From: a bacterium | Lineage (GTDB): Bacteria; Sysuimicrobiota; Sysuimicrobiia; Sysuimicrobiales; Segetimicrobiaceae | Assembly (NCBI GenBank): GCA_035295165.1 | Contig: DATGJN010000110.1 | Coordinates: 1 to 39,425, forward strand | Length of the DNA stretch: 39,425 nucleotides | Direction: 5' to 3' | Part shown: positions 17,935 through 26,910 of the stretch, in pieces | How the letters are laid out: every line of letters begins with the position of its first letter | Numbering within the stretch: position 1 is the stretch's first letter | The notes under the pieces: generated by a model | The model's input: the letters and a program-made list of their open reading frames with translations, nothing else | Databases searched by the model: none | What the model was told of the DNA's origin: nothing | Program-made: the position numbers and the translations under genes

Positions 17935-17955
17935 ACCCGCGGGCGCGCCGCGGGT
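17935..17955. terminator. GC hairpin overlapping the acd stop codon
   Basis: ACCCGCGG (17935-17942) and CCGCGGGT (17948-17955) form a perfect 8-bp stem with a 5-base loop, in the 51-base gap between acd and etfB. The stem includes the first base of the acd TAA on the minus strand. With no T-run it may be a processing or stability element rather than a terminator. Confidence 0.4.
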
Positions 17956-19100
17956 TACTGGTCGCCGAGGAGATGCCGGGCGATCACCATGCGCTGGATC
18001 TCCGACGTGCCTTCATAGATCTCCGTGATCTTGGCGTCGCGCATGTGCCGCTCCACCGGGTAGTCCTGAATGTAGCCGTAGCCGCCGTAGATCTGCACCG
18101 CCTGCGTCGCCGCCCACATCGCCGTCTCCGACGCGAACAGCTTGGCCATCGAGGCCTCGCTCGTGTGCCGGCGCCCCTGATCCCGGACCCACGCGGCCCG
18201 GTACGTCAGCAGTCGGCCGGCCTGGATCCGGGTCGCCATGTCCGCAAGCTTAAACTGGGTTGCCTGGAACTCCGCAATCGGCCGGTCAAACTGCCGGCGC
18301 TCCTTCGCGTACGCGACCGAGTCCTCGAGCGCGGCGCGCGCGATCCCGAGCGCCTGAGCCGCAATGCCGATCCGGCCGCCGTCGAGGGTCGCCATCGCCA
18401 CCCGGAAGCCCCGGTCGCGTTCGCCGAGGAGGCGGTCCTTCGGCAGGCGGCAGTCTTGCAGCACGATTTCGCACGTACTGCTGGCGTGAATCCCCAACTT
18501 GTGCTCGATCTTGCCGACCGACAACCCAGGATCGCCCTTCTCCGCGATGAACGCGCTGATGCCGCGGCTGCGGGCCTCCTCGCCGGTCCTAGCATAGACG
18601 ATCAGCACCTCGGCCTCGACGCCGTTCGTCACGAAGATCTTGGTCCCGTTAAGGACCCACGTGTCCCCGTCGGCGCGCGCGGCCGTCCGCAGCGCGCCCG
18701 CGTCGGACCCGGCCGTCGGCTCGGTCAGGCAGTAGCATCCCAGCCGGCGGCCGCGCGCAAGATCGGGCAGGTACCGTCGCTTCTGCGCCTCGGAGCCGAA
18801 CGCGAGGATCGGGTAGCAGTCGAGCGAGTTTTGCACCGAGAGCACCGCGGCAAGCGCGGCCTCCGCGCGGGCAATCTCCTCGATCACGATCGCGTACGAG
18901 ATCGTGTCCATCCCGCCGCCGCCGTAGGTCTCCGGGACGAACACGCCCGTCAGCCCGAGGTCGCCCAGTTCCCGGATCAGTTCAGGAGGGTACCGGCCGG
19001 CGCGATCGAGATCCGCCGCGAGCGGCAGCAACCGCGACGTCGCCCATTCGCGCACCGTGGACTGGACGAGACGGTGCTCCTCGCCGAGGTCGAACTCCAC
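17955..19100 (-). CDS. Acyl-CoA dehydrogenase (short-chain type)
   Basis: FAD enzyme that oxidises acyl-CoA to trans-2-enoyl-CoA and reduces ETF. 381 aa, the usual length. CYCLTEPTAGSDAG and WVLNGTKIFVTNG are the first family signature. RRQFDRPIAEFQATQFKLADM and QIYGGYGYIQDYPVERHMRDAK form the second, and the catalytic glutamate lies in EIYEGTSEIQ near the C-terminus. The glutamate position is that of short- and medium-chain enzymes, not isovaleryl-CoA dehydrogenase. The start is a GTG at 19100 behind AGGTGA; the open frame runs further upstream into the DUF1684 gene without likeness. Between hbd and etfBA, butyryl-CoA is the likely substrate. Confidence 0.92.
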   Translation of the reverse strand: MEFDLGEEHRLVQSTVREWATSRLLPLAADLDRAGRYPPELIRELGDLGLTGVFVPETYGGGGMDTISYAIVIEEIARAEAALAAVLSVQNSLDCYPILAFGSEAQKRRYLPDLARGRRLGCYCLTEPTAGSDAGALRTAARADGDTWVLNGTKIFVTNGVEAEVLIVYARTGEEARSRGISAFIAEKGDPGLSVGKIEHKLGIHASSTCEIVLQDCRLPKDRLLGERDRGFRVAMATLDGGRIGIAAQALGIARAALEDSVAYAKERRQFDRPIAEFQATQFKLADMATRIQAGRLLTYRAAWVRDQGRRHTSEASMAKLFASETAMWAATQAVQIYGGYGYIQDYPVERHMRDAKITEIYEGTSEIQRMVIARHLLGDQ

Positions 19101-19104
19101 GCAA

Positions 19105-19788
19105 TCACCTCGAACGGGTATTCGTCCGCGGCCGGGAGCGGTCCTGCGCGCGGCGCACCGCCCCATGCAACGGCGGGTCGGTCGACATCCGTTCTCCCGC
19201 GCGCACCGGCACGCCGAGCCAGTTGGCCGCAGGCGGTAACGGACAGCTCCACCGCGGGTCGTACGCGCACGACGGGTTGTACGCGAAGTTGAAGTCGAGC
19301 ACGAGCCGGTCGCCCCGGGATCCGAGGTCCGCGCCCTTGACCGTATCCAGCACGTAGCGGCCGGCGCCGTAGCTCTCCCGGCCGCTCGTCGCGTCTCGGA
19401 ACGGCAGCAGCACCCCGCCGCCGTATCCCTCCACCCAGTACAGGTCAAGCGTGAAGATCCGGCCGCGCAGCGTGAACGACGCCGCGGCAAACCGGGTCAT
19501 CGAAAACGCGCGGCCGTCGGCATCCGCGAGCTCGACCGGCGCCGGCGCGCGGCGACGAACCGCGGCGAGCACGCGCGCCTGCGGGTCGTACGGAAAGTAG
19601 GACAGGCCGGCGAACCGCCGGCGGGCCCCCGGCGGCAGCGGCGTTTGGGGATGCGCGGCGAACAGCGCGTCGCGGACCGCGCACCAGCGCCGCCAGGCCG
19701 CCCGCACGTCGCGGGCCGCACGCACCTCACGATACATGTCGACGATCCGGCGTTTCCAGTCGAGGAGATCGAGGTGCGGATCCGCCAC
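19105..19788 (-). CDS. DUF1684 family protein
   Basis: 227 aa protein of unknown biochemical role. It matches the DUF1684 pattern: DLLDWKRRIVDMYREVRA at the start, a RFAGLSYFPYDPQARV segment, then DLYWVEGYGGGVLLPFRDAT, VLDTVKGADLG, VLDFNFAYNPSCAYDPRW and a proline-rich end with VPVRAGER. No signal peptide or membrane helix is seen. The GTG start at 19788 follows hbd by 18 bases, and the stop is four bases before the acd start, so it is embedded in the acyl-CoA operon. That suggests, but does not show, a role in fatty-acid or acyl-CoA metabolism. Confidence 0.85.
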   Translation of the reverse strand: MADPHLDLLDWKRRIVDMYREVRAARDVRAAWRRWCAVRDALFAAHPQTPLPPGARRRFAGLSYFPYDPQARVLAAVRRRAPAPVELADADGRAFSMTRFAAASFTLRGRIFTLDLYWVEGYGGGVLLPFRDATSGRESYGAGRYVLDTVKGADLGSRGDRLVLDFNFAYNPSCAYDPRWSCPLPPAANWLGVPVRAGERMSTDPPLHGAVRRAQDRSRPRTNTRSR

Positions 19789-19806
19789 AGGGCTCGCCGA
19801 CAGGCC

Positions 19807-20664
19807 CTACGCCTTCGTGTAGTCGTAGAACCCCCGGCCTGCCTTCCGCCCGTGCAGGCCGGCGAGCACCATCTTGCGCATGAGCGGCGGGGCAGCGTAC
19901 CGTCCGTCTTTGAACTCGGCAAACATCGCCTCGGCAATGTAGTAGGTCGTGTCGATGCCGACGAAGTCCAGCAGCGTAAGCGGCCCCATCGGATGGTTCA
20001 GGCCGAGCGTGACCGCGGTATCGATGTCCTCCTTGCTGGCCACGCCCAACTCCAGGGCCCGGATCGCATCGAGCAGGTACGGCACGAGGAGCAGGTTGAC
20101 GATGAACCCGGGGTAGTCCTTGCACGCCACGACCGTCTTCCCGAGCCGCTCTGCGAACGCGCGGGCGGCCACAAGCGTCTCGTCGGCCGTGCGCAGCCCC
20201 CGCACCATCTCCACCGGCTTCATGACCGGCACGGGGTTGAAAAAGTGGAGGCCCAGAAAGCGCCCCGGCCGTCGCGTCACGGACGCCATCTCCGTGATGC
20301 TGAGGGAACTGGTGTTGCTCGCGAACACCGTGGACGCCGGGCAGATGCCGTCGAGTTCCCGGTACAGCGCCTTCTTCTCGTCCATGTTCTCGATGATCGC
20401 CTCGCAGACGATATCGCACTCCGCGAGATCGGCGAGCCGGGTCGTCCCGCGAATGCGGCCGCGAGCCGTGTCGCGGTCGGCCGCGCTCAGCTTGCCGCGC
20501 TCCACGCCGCGCGCCATCGACCGATCGATCCGCCCCAGGCCGGTTCCAAGCGCCTCGTCGGATACCTCGCGCACGAGCACCGACAGGCCGGCGCGCGCCG
20601 CGACCTCCGCAATGCCCGAGCCCATCAGGCCGCACCCGACCACGCCCACGGTCCGAAACGTCAT
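19807..20664 (-). CDS. hbd: 3-hydroxybutyryl-CoA dehydrogenase
   Basis: NAD(P)-dependent oxidation of 3-hydroxyacyl-CoA to 3-ketoacyl-CoA, or the reverse. 285 aa, single-domain Hbd/PaaH form without a fused hydratase. The Rossmann motif VGVVGCGLMGSGIAE is at 6-20, with SNTSSLSI and the catalytic histidine in HFFNPVPVMK, then NHPMGPLTLLDFVGID and a typical GRKAGRGFYDY end. GGAGG precedes the ATG at 20664 by six bases; the longer open frame upstream overlaps pdp and is not coding. It supplies the third step of the butyryl-CoA cycle; no enoyl-CoA hydratase is found in the window. Confidence 0.94.
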   Translation of the reverse strand: MTFRTVGVVGCGLMGSGIAEVAARAGLSVLVREVSDEALGTGLGRIDRSMARGVERGKLSAADRDTARGRIRGTTRLADLAECDIVCEAIIENMDEKKALYRELDGICPASTVFASNTSSLSITEMASVTRRPGRFLGLHFFNPVPVMKPVEMVRGLRTADETLVAARAFAERLGKTVVACKDYPGFIVNLLLVPYLLDAIRALELGVASKEDIDTAVTLGLNHPMGPLTLLDFVGIDTTYYIAEAMFAEFKDGRYAAPPLMRKMVLAGLHGRKAGRGFYDYTKA

Positions 20665-20674
20665 GCCATCCTCC

Positions 20675-21994
20675 TCACCCGATCGTCTCGATGACGAGCG
20701 GCCCGGCCGCGAACGTCCCGACCCCGATCCGGTACGCGGCCGCGACCATCGGCGCGGCCCGGTCCAGCCGCCCGCGGTCCGATGTGTGGAGCACCGCGAG
20801 CGGTTCGCCGCGGCGCACCGGATTCCCCACCTTCCGCTCCAGCACGAGGCCGGCCGCGGGGTCGATCCGGTCGCCCGCCCTCGCCCGCCCGGCGCCGAGC
20901 GCGATCGCCGCGTTGCCCAGCATCTCGGCATCGATCCCCTCGACCACGCCGTCGCCAGGTGCCGGCACCGCCTCGGCAACCGGCGCACGCGGGAGCCGCC
21001 CTGGGTCCTCCACCGCGGCGGCGTCGCCGCCCTGCGCGGCGACCATCTCGGCGAATGTCCGCGCGGCATCCCCGGATGCGACCCGCTCCGCGAGCAGCGC
21101 CCGCGCCTGCGCCGAGTCGGCTGTGATCCCCCCCAGCACCGCCATCTGCGCCCCCAGCGACAGGCACAGCTCCCGCAGATCCTCGGGGCCCTCGTTCCGC
21201 AGGGCGTGCACGGCCTCCGCGACTTCGAGCGCGTTCCCGATCGCCCGGCCGAGGGGCTGGTCCATGCGGGTCAGCACGGCGACGGTGTGCCGGCCTGCGG
21301 CGCGCCCGATCGCGACCATCGCGCGGCCGAGGGCGCGGGCGTCCTCGAGCGCCTTCATGAACGCACCGCTACCCACCTTGACGTCGAGCACGATCGCACT
21401 GCTCCCCGCGGCGATCTTCTTGCTCATGACGCTCGACGCGATCAACGGTACACTGTCGACCGTCGCCGTGAGGTCCCGCAGCGCATAGAGGCGCTTGTCG
21501 GCCGGCACCAGGCGGGCCGATTGGCTCACGATCGCGCAGCCGACGCGATTGACCTGGGCGATCAGATCGGCCGGGGACCGTTCCGCGCGAAAACCGGGGA
21601 TCGCCTCGAGTTTGTCGATCGTCCCGCCGGTGTGTCCGAGCGCGCGGCCGGAGAGCTTGGCGACGCGCACGCCCGCACTCGCGACCAGCGGTACTACGAC
21701 GAGCGACGTCTTGTCCCCCACGCCGCCCGTGCTGTGCTTGTCCACCGTCCGGCCCCGAATCCCGCTGAGATCGAGGGTCTCGCCGCTCTCGACCATGGCC
21801 GTCGTGAGCGCGGCGGTCTCCCGCTCGCTCATCCCGCGGAGGCACACGGCCATCAGCAGCGCCGCCATCTGCGCGTCCGACACGTCGTCGTGCAGATAGC
21901 CCGCCACGAACCCGGCGATCGCCTCCGGCGCCAACTCGACGCCGTCCCGCTTCGCCTTGATGACATCGTAGGGTCTCAACCCGCTCGGCTCCAT
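20675..21994 (-). CDS. pdp: Pyrimidine-nucleoside phosphorylase
   Basis: Phosphorolysis of uridine and thymidine to base plus (deoxy)ribose-1-phosphate. 439 aa, as for dimeric Pdp/DeoA. The signature KHSTGGVGDKTS is at 86-97. GRALGHTGGTIDKLEAIPGF follows, then an alpha/beta domain and a C-terminal barrel with GVVEGIDAEMLGNAA. The ATG at 21994 has only a weak ribosome site. It begins the strand run of acyl-CoA genes with a 10-base gap to hbd. With punA and deoB 3 kb away, it completes nucleoside salvage to ribose-5-phosphate. Confidence 0.93.
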   Translation of the reverse strand: MEPSGLRPYDVIKAKRDGVELAPEAIAGFVAGYLHDDVSDAQMAALLMAVCLRGMSERETAALTTAMVESGETLDLSGIRGRTVDKHSTGGVGDKTSLVVVPLVASAGVRVAKLSGRALGHTGGTIDKLEAIPGFRAERSPADLIAQVNRVGCAIVSQSARLVPADKRLYALRDLTATVDSVPLIASSVMSKKIAAGSSAIVLDVKVGSGAFMKALEDARALGRAMVAIGRAAGRHTVAVLTRMDQPLGRAIGNALEVAEAVHALRNEGPEDLRELCLSLGAQMAVLGGITADSAQARALLAERVASGDAARTFAEMVAAQGGDAAAVEDPGRLPRAPVAEAVPAPGDGVVEGIDAEMLGNAAIALGAGRARAGDRIDPAAGLVLERKVGNPVRRGEPLAVLHTSDRGRLDRAAPMVAAAYRIGVGTFAAGPLVIETIG

Positions 21995-22300
21995 CCCGTC
22001 GCTGTGTTTACCCAGGCCCGCAACAAACCCTGCCGCCTGCGCCTGCCGGGACCTTCAGCGTCGCGCCGTGCCAAGAGAGCGGGCCCAGGTGAGTGCGCCC
22101 GTCACCCCTCGTCTGACGAGGGGACCCACCCGAGAGGCGCCGCGGGTGACGATGAGCCTACCGCGCGGAGGGCTCGGGAGGACGTGTCGCTGGTTGCCGT
22201 GATGACCGTGGTCGCGCGCCGCGCCGGTGCGGCGGCAACAAAATGGCCGTCGTCCGGGTCTGTGCTGACCCCGGGGCGCGTCGCTGAGCAGGACCCTGGA
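21995..22300 (-). other. 306-base gap upstream of pdp with a foldable core
   Basis: No gene is supported here. The core at 22101-22149 holds, on the minus strand, GTC, a hairpin ACCCG-CGGCGCCTCT-CGGGT, a perfect 8-bp hairpin CCCCTCGT-CAG-ACGAGGGG, and a closing TGAC. This compact two-hairpin element sits about 110 bases before the pdp start. No T-run follows, so it is not a classic terminator, and I recognise no known riboswitch. The rest is unremarkable GC-rich sequence without a clear promoter. Confidence 0.35.
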
Positions 22301-23074
22301 TCACGAGAACGCAAGCTGCTGGCGGAGAGCCCTGACGATGCGCGTGTAGAGCAGCATCGCGGTCATCGTCCACGACACGCCCAGCAGTCCGGCGGCCAAC
22401 ACGAGGTACAGAAGACCGTCCTGCGCGCGCGGATTCGGTCGGAACCAGAACACCTGAAAGCCTGGCACCGCCGCCACCAGTACCGCCAGCGCAGGCACCT
22501 GGGCGGCGGCACACAACAACCCTGTGGCCGACCACGATCGCCCGGAGGCCGCGGCGACCCCGCTGACCACCCCGAGCAGCCCCGTGAACAAGGCAAACAC
22601 GAGCCCTCTCCGTGGCGCGAACGTCTCCGCGATCACGAACGTGGCGGCCAGGTACGCGAGGATGCCCCACCGGCGGTCGAGGCTCACGGCGAGCATGATA
22701 GGAAGGCCACCGAGCCAGTAGACCAACCATCCCAGGCCCGGCAACCTGCTCCCGACGAGCGACAGCAGCACCGCCATGCCAGTCAGCATCCCATTCAGCG
22801 CGACCGCGCGGGCGGGCGTATTCCGCACGCGCGCGACCCTGGGCAGCGGACGGCGCCAGAGACCTGGGACGTTGCGCGCGATGCGGAGCGCGTTCCATCC
22901 AAGCGTCGCGGCGACGACGGCGATCGGCAGCCACTCCGCGGCCACTCCGGTCGGGCCACCGGCACGGATCAGGACCGCCCGAAGGACGACCGCGACGAAG
23001 ACGAGACTGCCGGAAACGAGCAGCCGTCTGGTGACGCCGCGTTGGGGCGGACGAGATCCTCCATCCCGCACCAT
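22301..23074 (-). CDS. Polytopic membrane protein, unknown (possibly DUF2232/ECF-S-like)
   Basis: 257 aa with about eight hydrophobic segments near 17-36, 47-63, 92-110, 114-131, 136-150, 157-176, 181-203 and 221-245, and an arginine-rich loop at 63-90. The central stretch resembles integral membrane families such as DUF2232/YybS or ECF transporter S components, but no diagnostic motif settles it. The ATG at 23074 is one base after the stop of the hydrolase gene, so the two are cotranscribed. No energising ATPase genes are nearby. Confidence 0.65.
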   Translation of the reverse strand: MVRDGGSRPPQRGVTRRLLVSGSLVFVAVVLRAVLIRAGGPTGVAAEWLPIAVVAATLGWNALRIARNVPGLWRRPLPRVARVRNTPARAVALNGMLTGMAVLLSLVGSRLPGLGWLVYWLGGLPIMLAVSLDRRWGILAYLAATFVIAETFAPRRGLVFALFTGLLGVVSGVAAASGRSWSATGLLCAAAQVPALAVLVAAVPGFQVFWFRPNPRAQDGLLYLVLAAGLLGVSWTMTAMLLYTRIVRALRQQLAFS

Positions 23075-23075
23075 G

Positions 23076-23933
23076 TCAGCGTCCGCTGTCCCGCGCCGAG
23101 TCCGGCCCCGGTCGCCGACCGGAGTCGACGAACGTGAGAAAATCTAGCACCGCGCGGTTGAACGCCTCGGGTTCCTCGAGATTGATGGTGTGCCCGGTGT
23201 CCGGGAGCACCAGCAGGCGCGCGCCCGGGATCGTCCGCTTGAGGAAGAACCCAGGCTTAAGACACGGTTCGTCTTCGTCGCCGTTCACGATCAGGGTGGG
23301 GACCGCGAGACGCCGGAGCGCCTCCTCGGACGCGTAGAGCGGCGGACGGCGCGCCATCACGCCGCGGAGGGTCCGGACGCTGCCGGACCCAGAGTGCCCC
23401 ACAAAGGCATCGCGAAACTCCTGCCAGCCCCGCGGGTCTTTTTTTAGAAAGGGTACGCGCGTCGGCCCTTGCGCATACTCGGCAGCGAACGCCGCCATGC
23501 CGTCCTGCTCGATCTTGTGAGCGCGGGCTTCGGAGTCGCGCCGGAACCCATCCGGATCGTCCGACCCGGATCCGCATCCGGCGACCACGAGCGAGCGCGC
23601 CGCTTCCGGATGACGAAGGCCGAAATGCAGTACCGCGGAGCCGCCCATCGAGAGCCCGCACAAGTGCGCCTGGGCGATCCCCAGATGGCGAAGCAACCCG
23701 TGGAGATCGGCGACCGCGATGTCCTGCGAGTACGCCGCCGGGTCCTCCGGGACGCCGGACGGAGGGTAGCCGCGGGCGCAGTACGTGACGACCCGGTAGC
23801 GCCGCGCGAAGAATCGCACCTGGGGATCCCAACTGCGGCCGTCGCCCGCGAATTCATGGACGAAGATGAGCGGAAATCCTTCGCCGGTCATCGTGTAGTG
23901 GAGCCGCACTCCTTCGACGCACGCTTCCGGCAT
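23076..23933 (-). CDS. Alpha/beta hydrolase
   Basis: 285 aa serine hydrolase of the alpha/beta fold, similar in layout to 3-oxoadipate enol-lactonase and related esterases. VHEFAGDGRSW forms the oxyanion region, the nucleophile is S95 in GLSMGG, the acid lies in VNGDEDEP, and the histidine is in DTGHTINLEEPEAFN. All catalytic parts are present. GGAGG eight bases before the ATG at 23933 fixes the start. It lies alone with the membrane protein gene, so the substrate is unknown. A run of seven T on the plus strand near 23440 is simply two lysine codons in this gene. Confidence 0.87.
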   Translation of the reverse strand: MPEACVEGVRLHYTMTGEGFPLIFVHEFAGDGRSWDPQVRFFARRYRVVTYCARGYPPSGVPEDPAAYSQDIAVADLHGLLRHLGIAQAHLCGLSMGGSAVLHFGLRHPEAARSLVVAGCGSGSDDPDGFRRDSEARAHKIEQDGMAAFAAEYAQGPTRVPFLKKDPRGWQEFRDAFVGHSGSGSVRTLRGVMARRPPLYASEEALRRLAVPTLIVNGDEDEPCLKPGFFLKRTIPGARLLVLPDTGHTINLEEPEAFNRAVLDFLTFVDSGRRPGPDSARDSGR

Positions 23934-24266
23934 CGCCGCCTCCTTCCCCGTGAGCCGACGCTTGTCGCGCCGGAGAACGCTCCGCCAGCTCCCGCTCAGC
24001 CTACTCCCAGCATCCGCTCGACCGGTCCCACCGGAGCGTCCGGCCACGTCGGTCGGGCACTCACCGGAATCTCCGTCTCAACGTCTCGTGATATTGGAGG
24101 GCCCCACCGGTTTCCTCCAACCCGGGCACCGGACGAGGCCGTGCTGCGGGCTATCCTTCTCGAAAACGCCAACACCGCATCGGCCGGACCGGCGGCCGAT
24201 CTCTCAGACACCTCGCGCGGCGCGACTGCCGTACTGCCCGCGCCGTTTGCCGCTCCGGCAAGGAGC
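23934..24266. other. 333-base gap between the hydrolase and punA
   Basis: I see no gene with a convincing ribosome site or family likeness. An inverted repeat TTGGAGG (24094-24100) and CCTCCAA (24114-24120) around a 13-base spacer is the only clear structure. Some AT-richer sequence lies near 24148-24170. The promoter of the hydrolase operon should be here, but I cannot point to one with confidence. Confidence 0.35.
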
Positions 24267-25130
24267 TCAATCCGTGCGCGGTTCAGCCGGCGGCCCGGGA
24301 AGCTCGCGCACGATCCGGCACACGAGCCGTACGAACCGGGGACCGAGTTCGCCGGCGACGGCGAGGACCTCCGCGTGAGTTACCGGACCGGCGGACGCTC
24401 CGCCCCGCGCGAGGGCGTTCGTGATCGCGGCGAGTCCCAGCACGCGCAGCCCGATGTGCCGCGCGACGATCACCTCGGCCACCGTCGACATACCGACCGC
24501 GTCGGCGCCCCACCGCGCGAGCATCTCCACCTCCGCCGGCGTCTCGTACGACGGCCCGAGCACGCCGACGTACACGCCCTCGCGAAGCGTGACCTGTTCG
24601 GCCCGTGCGCCGGCGACGGCGCTCTCCCGGAGCGCGGGATGGTACGCCCGCGACATATCGGGGAACCGAGGTCCGAGCGCCGCGTCGTTCGGGCCGACCA
24701 GGGGATTCGTGCCGGTGAAGTTGATGTGATCGGTGATCAGCATGAGGTCGCCGGCGCGGAAGGACGGGTTCAGGCCGCCCGCGGCGTTCGTGACGATGAG
24801 CGTGTGAACGCCGAGCGCGTGGAGCACGCGCACAGGGAACGTTACCCCCTCCGCCGTGTGACCCTCGTAGAGGTGCGCCCGACCTTGCAGCGCGGCGACG
24901 CGGCGCCCCTCGAGGCGCCCCAGGATCAGCCGGCCACGGTGCCCTTCCGCGGTCGGGACGGGGAAGTGCGGGATCGCATCGTAGGAGACCGTGGCCTCTG
25001 CATCCACGACGTCGGCCAGACCGCCGAGGCCGCTGCCGAGCACAATCCCGACTTCCGGAACGAACCGGCCGCCGCCCGGGTGCGTGCGCACCGCAGCCAC
25101 CGCCTCGCCGATCCGGTCACGCAGACTCAC
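24267..25130 (-). CDS. punA: Purine-nucleoside phosphorylase (PNP-I, trimeric type)
   Basis: Phosphorolysis of inosine and guanosine to base plus ribose-1-phosphate. 287 aa. Motifs of the trimeric PunA/XapA group are present: [10 protein letters not shown] (29-38), the phosphate-binding [27 protein letters not shown] and the [12 protein letters not shown] block. The start is a GTG at 25130, overlapping the deoB stop as GTGA, so DeoB and PunA are co-translated and catalyse successive steps. The C-terminus ends in a short Pro-rich tail. Confidence 0.94.
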   Translation of the reverse strand: MSLRDRIGEAVAAVRTHPGGGRFVPEVGIVLGSGLGGLADVVDAEATVSYDAIPHFPVPTAEGHRGRLILGRLEGRRVAALQGRAHLYEGHTAEGVTFPVRVLHALGVHTLIVTNAAGGLNPSFRAGDLMLITDHINFTGTNPLVGPNDAALGPRFPDMSRAYHPALRESAVAGARAEQVTLREGVYVGVLGPSYETPAEVEMLARWGADAVGMSTVAEVIVARHIGLRVLGLAAITNALARGGASAGPVTHAEVLAVAGELGPRFVRLVCRIVRELPGPPAEPRTD

Positions 25131-26311
25131 GCGCCGAGCACCTCACCGAGTACGCTCGTGCCCGCACGCGGCGCCGGCGCGCCGAGGGCGTCTGCGACGG
25201 TCGCGCCCACGTCCGCGAACGTCGGTCGCACGCCGAGGTCGACGCCGCCCTGCACGCGCGGCCCGGCGACAAGCAGCGGCGCGTGTTCGCGCGAATGGTC
25301 GGTGCTGGGCGTGGTGGGGTCGTTGCCGTGGTCGGCGGTCAGGATCAACAGATCGCGACCGCCGAGACCCTCGACGATGGGTGTCAGGCCGACGTCGATC
25401 CGCTCGAGGTCGGCTCCGTAACCGCGGGGATCATTGCGGTGGCCGTACAGCGTGTCCAGGTCCACCAGGTTCGTGAAGATCAACCCCTTCGACACCGTCG
25501 CCAGCGCGCGTCGCGTCTGCGCCAGGCCATCCGCGTCGTCGTGAGTGTGCACGGCCTCGGTGATGCCGCGCCCGGTGAACAGGTCCGCGATCTTGCCAAT
25601 CCCGACCACCGGCGCGCCGGCGTCGTGGAGCCGGTCCAGCACGGTCGGCTCGGGCGGCGGCACCGAAAAGTCCCGCCGCCGGTCCGTCCGCACAAACCGC
25701 CCCGGTTCGCCGACGAACGGCCGGGCGATCACCCGGCTCACCGCGTGCGGCCCGACCAGCACCTCGTCCCGCGCGATGTGGCAGTAGCGATACAAATCGT
25801 CGACCGGGACCACGGTCTCGTGCGCGGCGATCTGGAAGACGCTGTCGGCGGAGGTGTAGACGATGGGGCAGCCCGTCCGGAGGTGCGCCTCGCCGAGCTC
25901 CGCGATGATCGCCGTGCCGGACGCCGGTCGGTTCCCGAGGACGCGCCGGCCGATACGAGCCTCGAACGCCGCGATCACGTCGCGCGGAAACCCGTGGGGG
26001 TACGTCGGAAAGGGGCGAACGAGCGGGACGCCCATCAGCTCCCAGTGTCCCGTCGTGCTGTCCTTGCCCGCGGCCGTCTCGACCATCTTGCCGAACGCGC
26101 CGGCCGGCGCGGGGTCTGGCGGCACCCCCTCGACCGGCACGATCCTCCCGAGGCCGAGGCGGCCCATCGCAGGGAGCCGAAGCCCTCCGCAGGCCGCCGC
26201 GGTGTGGGAGAGCGTGCTCGAGCCGGCGTCGCCATACCGGTCCGCGTCCGGCAGCGCGCCGACCCCGCAGCCGTCGAGGACGATGACGATCGCGCGGTCA
26301 AACGGCGGCAT
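25127..26311 (-). CDS. deoB: Phosphopentomutase
   Basis: Interconverts (deoxy)ribose-1-phosphate and -5-phosphate, linking nucleoside breakdown to the pentose phosphate pathway. 394 aa, alkaline phosphatase superfamily. The first metal site is [13 protein letters not shown] (D13). The phosphorylated threonine is T87 in [11 protein letters not shown], and the C-terminal metal sites are in [14 protein letters not shown] and [11 protein letters not shown]. All are as in the Bacillus enzyme. The ATG at 26311 follows a 65-base gap after the nudix gene. Confidence 0.95.
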   Translation of the reverse strand: MPPFDRAIVIVLDGCGVGALPDADRYGDAGSSTLSHTAAACGGLRLPAMGRLGLGRIVPVEGVPPDPAPAGAFGKMVETAAGKDSTTGHWELMGVPLVRPFPTYPHGFPRDVIAAFEARIGRRVLGNRPASGTAIIAELGEAHLRTGCPIVYTSADSVFQIAAHETVVPVDDLYRYCHIARDEVLVGPHAVSRVIARPFVGEPGRFVRTDRRRDFSVPPPEPTVLDRLHDAGAPVVGIGKIADLFTGRGITEAVHTHDDADGLAQTRRALATVSKGLIFTNLVDLDTLYGHRNDPRGYGADLERIDVGLTPIVEGLGGRDLLILTADHGNDPTTPSTDHSREHAPLLVAGPRVQGGVDLGVRPTFADVGATVADALGAPAPRAGTSVLGEVLGA

Positions 26312-26376
26312 CCCAGGTCAGCGCTCCCGGCGCTGCCGCGCGGGCGCATGCGGGCTCGGAACCGGCCACACGCCTC

Positions 26377-26910
26377 CTATCGCGGGATACCCAACCGGTC
26401 GCACGCGGCCTGGAGCCCGATGATCGACTTGGCGTCGCACACCTCCCCGGAGGAGACGAGGCGACGCGCATCCGCGAGCGGATGCGGCTCGACGCGCAGG
26501 TCCTCTTCTTCCCGATCCGTCGGACGCGGGCTCAGCTCGCGCGCAAGATAGACATACAGTTCCTCGGTCATCACGCCCGGCGACGGATAGAACGACAACA
26601 GCCGGTCCCACTGTGCGGCCGCGCAGCCGACCTCCTCGGCCAGCTCGCGCCGGGCGCACACGTCCGCCGGCTCCCCGGGTTCGATCGTGCCGGCGGGCAC
26701 CTCCAGCAGCTCCCGGCCAACGGCGTGCCGGAACTGCCGCACCAGCAGCACGTCGCCGGACGCCGTCACCGGGACGATCGCGACCGCGCCCCGGTGCTCC
26801 ACGATCTCGGCCACCATCCGGCGGCCGCTTGGCAATTCGATCTCGTCCAGCCGGACTCCGATCACCTGACCGTCGAACACCCGGCGGCTTCCGACGAGGC
26901 GAAGCGTCAC
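26377..26910 (-). CDS. nudF: NUDIX hydrolase, ADP-ribose pyrophosphatase type
   Basis: Probably hydrolyses ADP-ribose to AMP and ribose-5-phosphate. 177 aa. The Nudix box is complete: GTIEPGE (74-80), REL (88-90) and EEVG (92-95). The upstream RQFRHAVGRELLEVPAG is the signature of the NudF/ADP-ribose branch. The GTG start at 26910 overlaps the ilvE stop by four bases, with a G-rich stretch just before it. Location ahead of deoB and punA fits a pentose phosphate recovery role. The frame is open upstream through ilvE but only in shadow. Confidence 0.9.
   Translation of the reverse strand: MTLRLVGSRRVFDGQVIGVRLDEIELPSGRRMVAEIVEHRGAVAIVPVTASGDVLLVRQFRHAVGRELLEVPAGTIEPGEPADVCARRELAEEVGCAAAQWDRLLSFYPSPGVMTEELYVYLARELSPRPTDREEEDLRVEPHPLADARRLVSSGEVCDAKSIIGLQAACDRLGIPR

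Noticed and set aside
22102-22314. A 70-residue open frame on the minus strand upstream of pdp
   Set aside because: It overlaps the end of the membrane protein gene and its composition looks like out-of-frame GC-rich sequence.
23439-23447. GC stretch followed by seven T as an intrinsic terminator
   Set aside because: It lies within the alpha/beta hydrolase gene, where it encodes two lysines, and no proper stem precedes the run.
23996-24211. A 71-residue open frame on the minus strand in the hydrolase-punA gap
   Set aside because: It has a GTG start without a ribosome site, biased composition and no family features.
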